6,929 nt of DNA from Actinomycetes bacterium (GTDB lineage Bacteria; Actinomycetota; Acidimicrobiia; Acidimicrobiales; RAAP-2): positions 1 to 6,929 of the forward strand of contig JAJYYT010000106.1 in assembly GCA_021800645.1 (NCBI GenBank), written 5' to 3'. The position numbers and the translations under genes were made by a program. Every line of letters starts with the position of its first letter. Positions within the stretch are counted from its first letter, which is position 1. Below the pieces are notes generated by a model. It did not search any database. It was given only the letters and a program-made list of their open reading frames with translations, and was not told the DNA's origin. Shown in pieces: positions 5,831-6,929 of this stretch.

Positions 5831-6929
5831 TCAGGCGACTGGGTGCGCCGACGGCGCCAGGTGCGCGACGAACCAGTCGCGTGCGGCCTCGGCTGCCGCC
5901 TGCAGGGTGCCCGGCTCCTCGAAGAGGTGCGTCGCTCCGGGGACCACGACCAGACGGCTCTCGCAGCGGAGGAGGGCCTGTGCCTGACGGTTGAGCTCGA
6001 GCACCACGTCGTCCCGGCTGCCCACGATGAGCAGCGTCGGCGAGCTGACCGCGCCGAGGCGGGGGCCGGCGAGGTCTGGCCGTCCGCCGCGGGAGACGAC
6101 GGCGGCGATGCCCATGCGCGGCTCCGCCGCGGCCCACAGGGCGGCTGCGGCACCGGTGCTCGCCCCGAAGTAGCCGACCGGCAGGCCTGCCGCCTCCGGG
6201 CGGTTGCGCAGCCAGCCGGTGACCTCGGCCAAGCGCCGGGCCAGGAGCTCGATGTCGAAGACGTTCGCCCGGTCGAGCTCCTCTTCCACCGTGAGCAGGT
6301 CGAACAGCAGCGTCCCGATCCCCGCGTCGTTCAGCACGCCGGCGACGTACCGGTTGCGGGGGCTGTGGCGACTGCTGCCGGTGCCGTGGGCGAACACGAC
6401 GACGCCCCTCGGGTGCTCCGGGAGCGTGAGGCGACCGCCAAGGCGGGTAGGTCCTGCCGAGACCTCCACCTCGTCGTCCACTTCGCCGTCGCGCGCCTGA
6501 GGGTCCTGTGGGGTCGTGCTCACCGGCACTGCTCCGGGCGCGTGCCTCGCCCGTTCGAGGCAGTCGATCACCTCTTCGTCGGAGGTCTGGGAGAAGTCGT
6601 CGTAGAACTGGCCGATGCCGAAGAAGAGGTGCGGGGTCGCGAGGCAGACGAGCTCGTCCGCGTCGTTGCCGATGCGCGTCTCCCACCCTTGCGGCGCCAC
6701 CGGCACGGCGAGGACGATCCTCGACGCGCCCTGAGCGCGTGCCACCTGGCAGGCGGCACGCGCCGTCGAGCCGGTCGCGATGCCGTCGTCGACCACGACT
6801 GCAGTACGTGTTCGCAGCGAGACCTTCGGACGGTCGCCGCGGAACCGCCGTGCTCGCCGCTCGAGCTCGACACGCTCACGTGCCTCCACAGCCGCGAGCT
6901 CGTCCGCCGAGACGCCCGCCGATCGGACC
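5831..6929 (-). CDS. Type I phosphoribosyltransferase fused to an alpha/beta (dienelactone-type) hydrolase, N-terminus missing
   Basis: The reading frame runs off the right edge, so the start is not seen. A GTG at 6889 is open to use, but the 13 codons before it (including GVSADELAA) match the usual family continuation, so it is internal. Numbering from that GTG: the phosphoribosyltransferase half (to about 115) has the PRPP loop VVVDDGIATGSTA (31-43) and lacks only its beginning. An acidic linker (about 120-148) leads to a hydrolase domain (about 150-350) with VVFAHGTGSS (164-173), the nucleophile elbow GASTG (S244), the acid in VGSRDD (D293) and H321 in GATHLF, a complete Ser-Asp-His set. 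Fusions of these two domains are known in actinobacteria and proteobacteria, but their substrates are not established to my knowledge; a salvage or detoxification role would be a guess. It ends 75 nt upstream of the menC-like gene on the same strand and may be cotranscribed with it. It has no signal peptide in the visible part and is probably cytoplasmic. Confidence 0.93.
   Translation of the reverse strand, partial: VRSAGVSADELAAVEARERVELERRARRFRGDRPKVSLRTRTAVVVDDGIATGSTARAACQVARAQGASRIVLAVPVAPQGWETRIGNDADELVCLATPHLFFGIGQFYDDFSQTSDEEVIDCLERARHAPGAVPVSTTPQDPQARDGEVDDEVEVSAGPTRLGGRLTLPEHPRGVVVFAHGTGSSRHSPRNRYVAGVLNDAGIGTLLFDLLTVEEELDRANVFDIELLARRLAEVTGWLRNRPEAAGLPVGYFGASTGAAAALWAAAEPRMGIAAVVSRGGRPDLAGPRLGAVSSPTLLIVGSRDDVVLELNRQAQALLRCESRLVVVPGATHLFEEPGTLQAAAEAARDWFVAHLAPSAHPVA

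Noticed and set aside
5831..6889. GTG at 6889 as the true start of the phosphoribosyltransferase-hydrolase
   Set aside because: The frame stays open to the window edge and the codons before it match the family, so the domain would be truncated if it began there.

Overview
The window is very GC-rich (roughly 70% by eye), with strong G/C bias at third codon positions, GTG as well as ATG starts, and long open shadow frames on both strands. The DnaE fragment is of the actinobacterial DnaE1 kind and a secreted protein carries cell-wall-binding repeats (CWB2, PF04122). Together these point to a high-GC actinobacterium. Acidimicrobiia or a related lineage is a reasonable guess, but the sequence alone does not settle it. 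No RNA genes, insertion sequences or CRISPR arrays were seen.

Layout, left to right. (1) Positions 1-699, minus strand: the N-terminal 233 codons of DNA polymerase III alpha subunit (dnaE), cut by the left window edge. (2) Positions 700-1052: a divergent intergenic stretch that must hold the dnaE and protease promoters. No clear promoter could be read, only a small hairpin. (3) Positions 1053-3170, plus strand: a secreted protein joining a G1 (eqolisin) glutamic peptidase domain to three CWB2 repeats. (4) Positions 3221-4531, plus strand: an M24-fold metallohydrolase in which the second metal-binding aspartate appears to be cysteine. (5) Positions 4574-5755, minus strand and convergent with the M24 gene: an enolase-superfamily enzyme of the o-succinylbenzoate synthase / N-acylamino acid racemase (MenC/NSAR) family with all catalytic residues. 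(6) Positions 5831-6929, minus strand: a type I phosphoribosyltransferase fused to an alpha/beta (dienelactone-type) hydrolase, cut by the right edge.

How the genes may work together. The protease and the M24 gene are codirectional, 50 nt apart, and could share a transcript. The fusion gene and the MenC-like gene are codirectional, 75 nt apart. That gap is spanned exactly by a 25-codon ORF (start 1 nt after the upstream stop, stop overlapping the menC start as ATGA) and contains a perfect 16-bp palindrome. A surface glutamic peptidase, an M24 hydrolase and a possible N-acylamino acid racemase would fit peptide or amino-acid scavenging, but that link is inference from adjacency only. The most unusual items are the G1-CWB2 fusion, the Cys-substituted M24 active site and the junction upstream of menC. 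No clear multi-gene novel system (defence, toxin-antitoxin, biosynthetic cluster) is visible.
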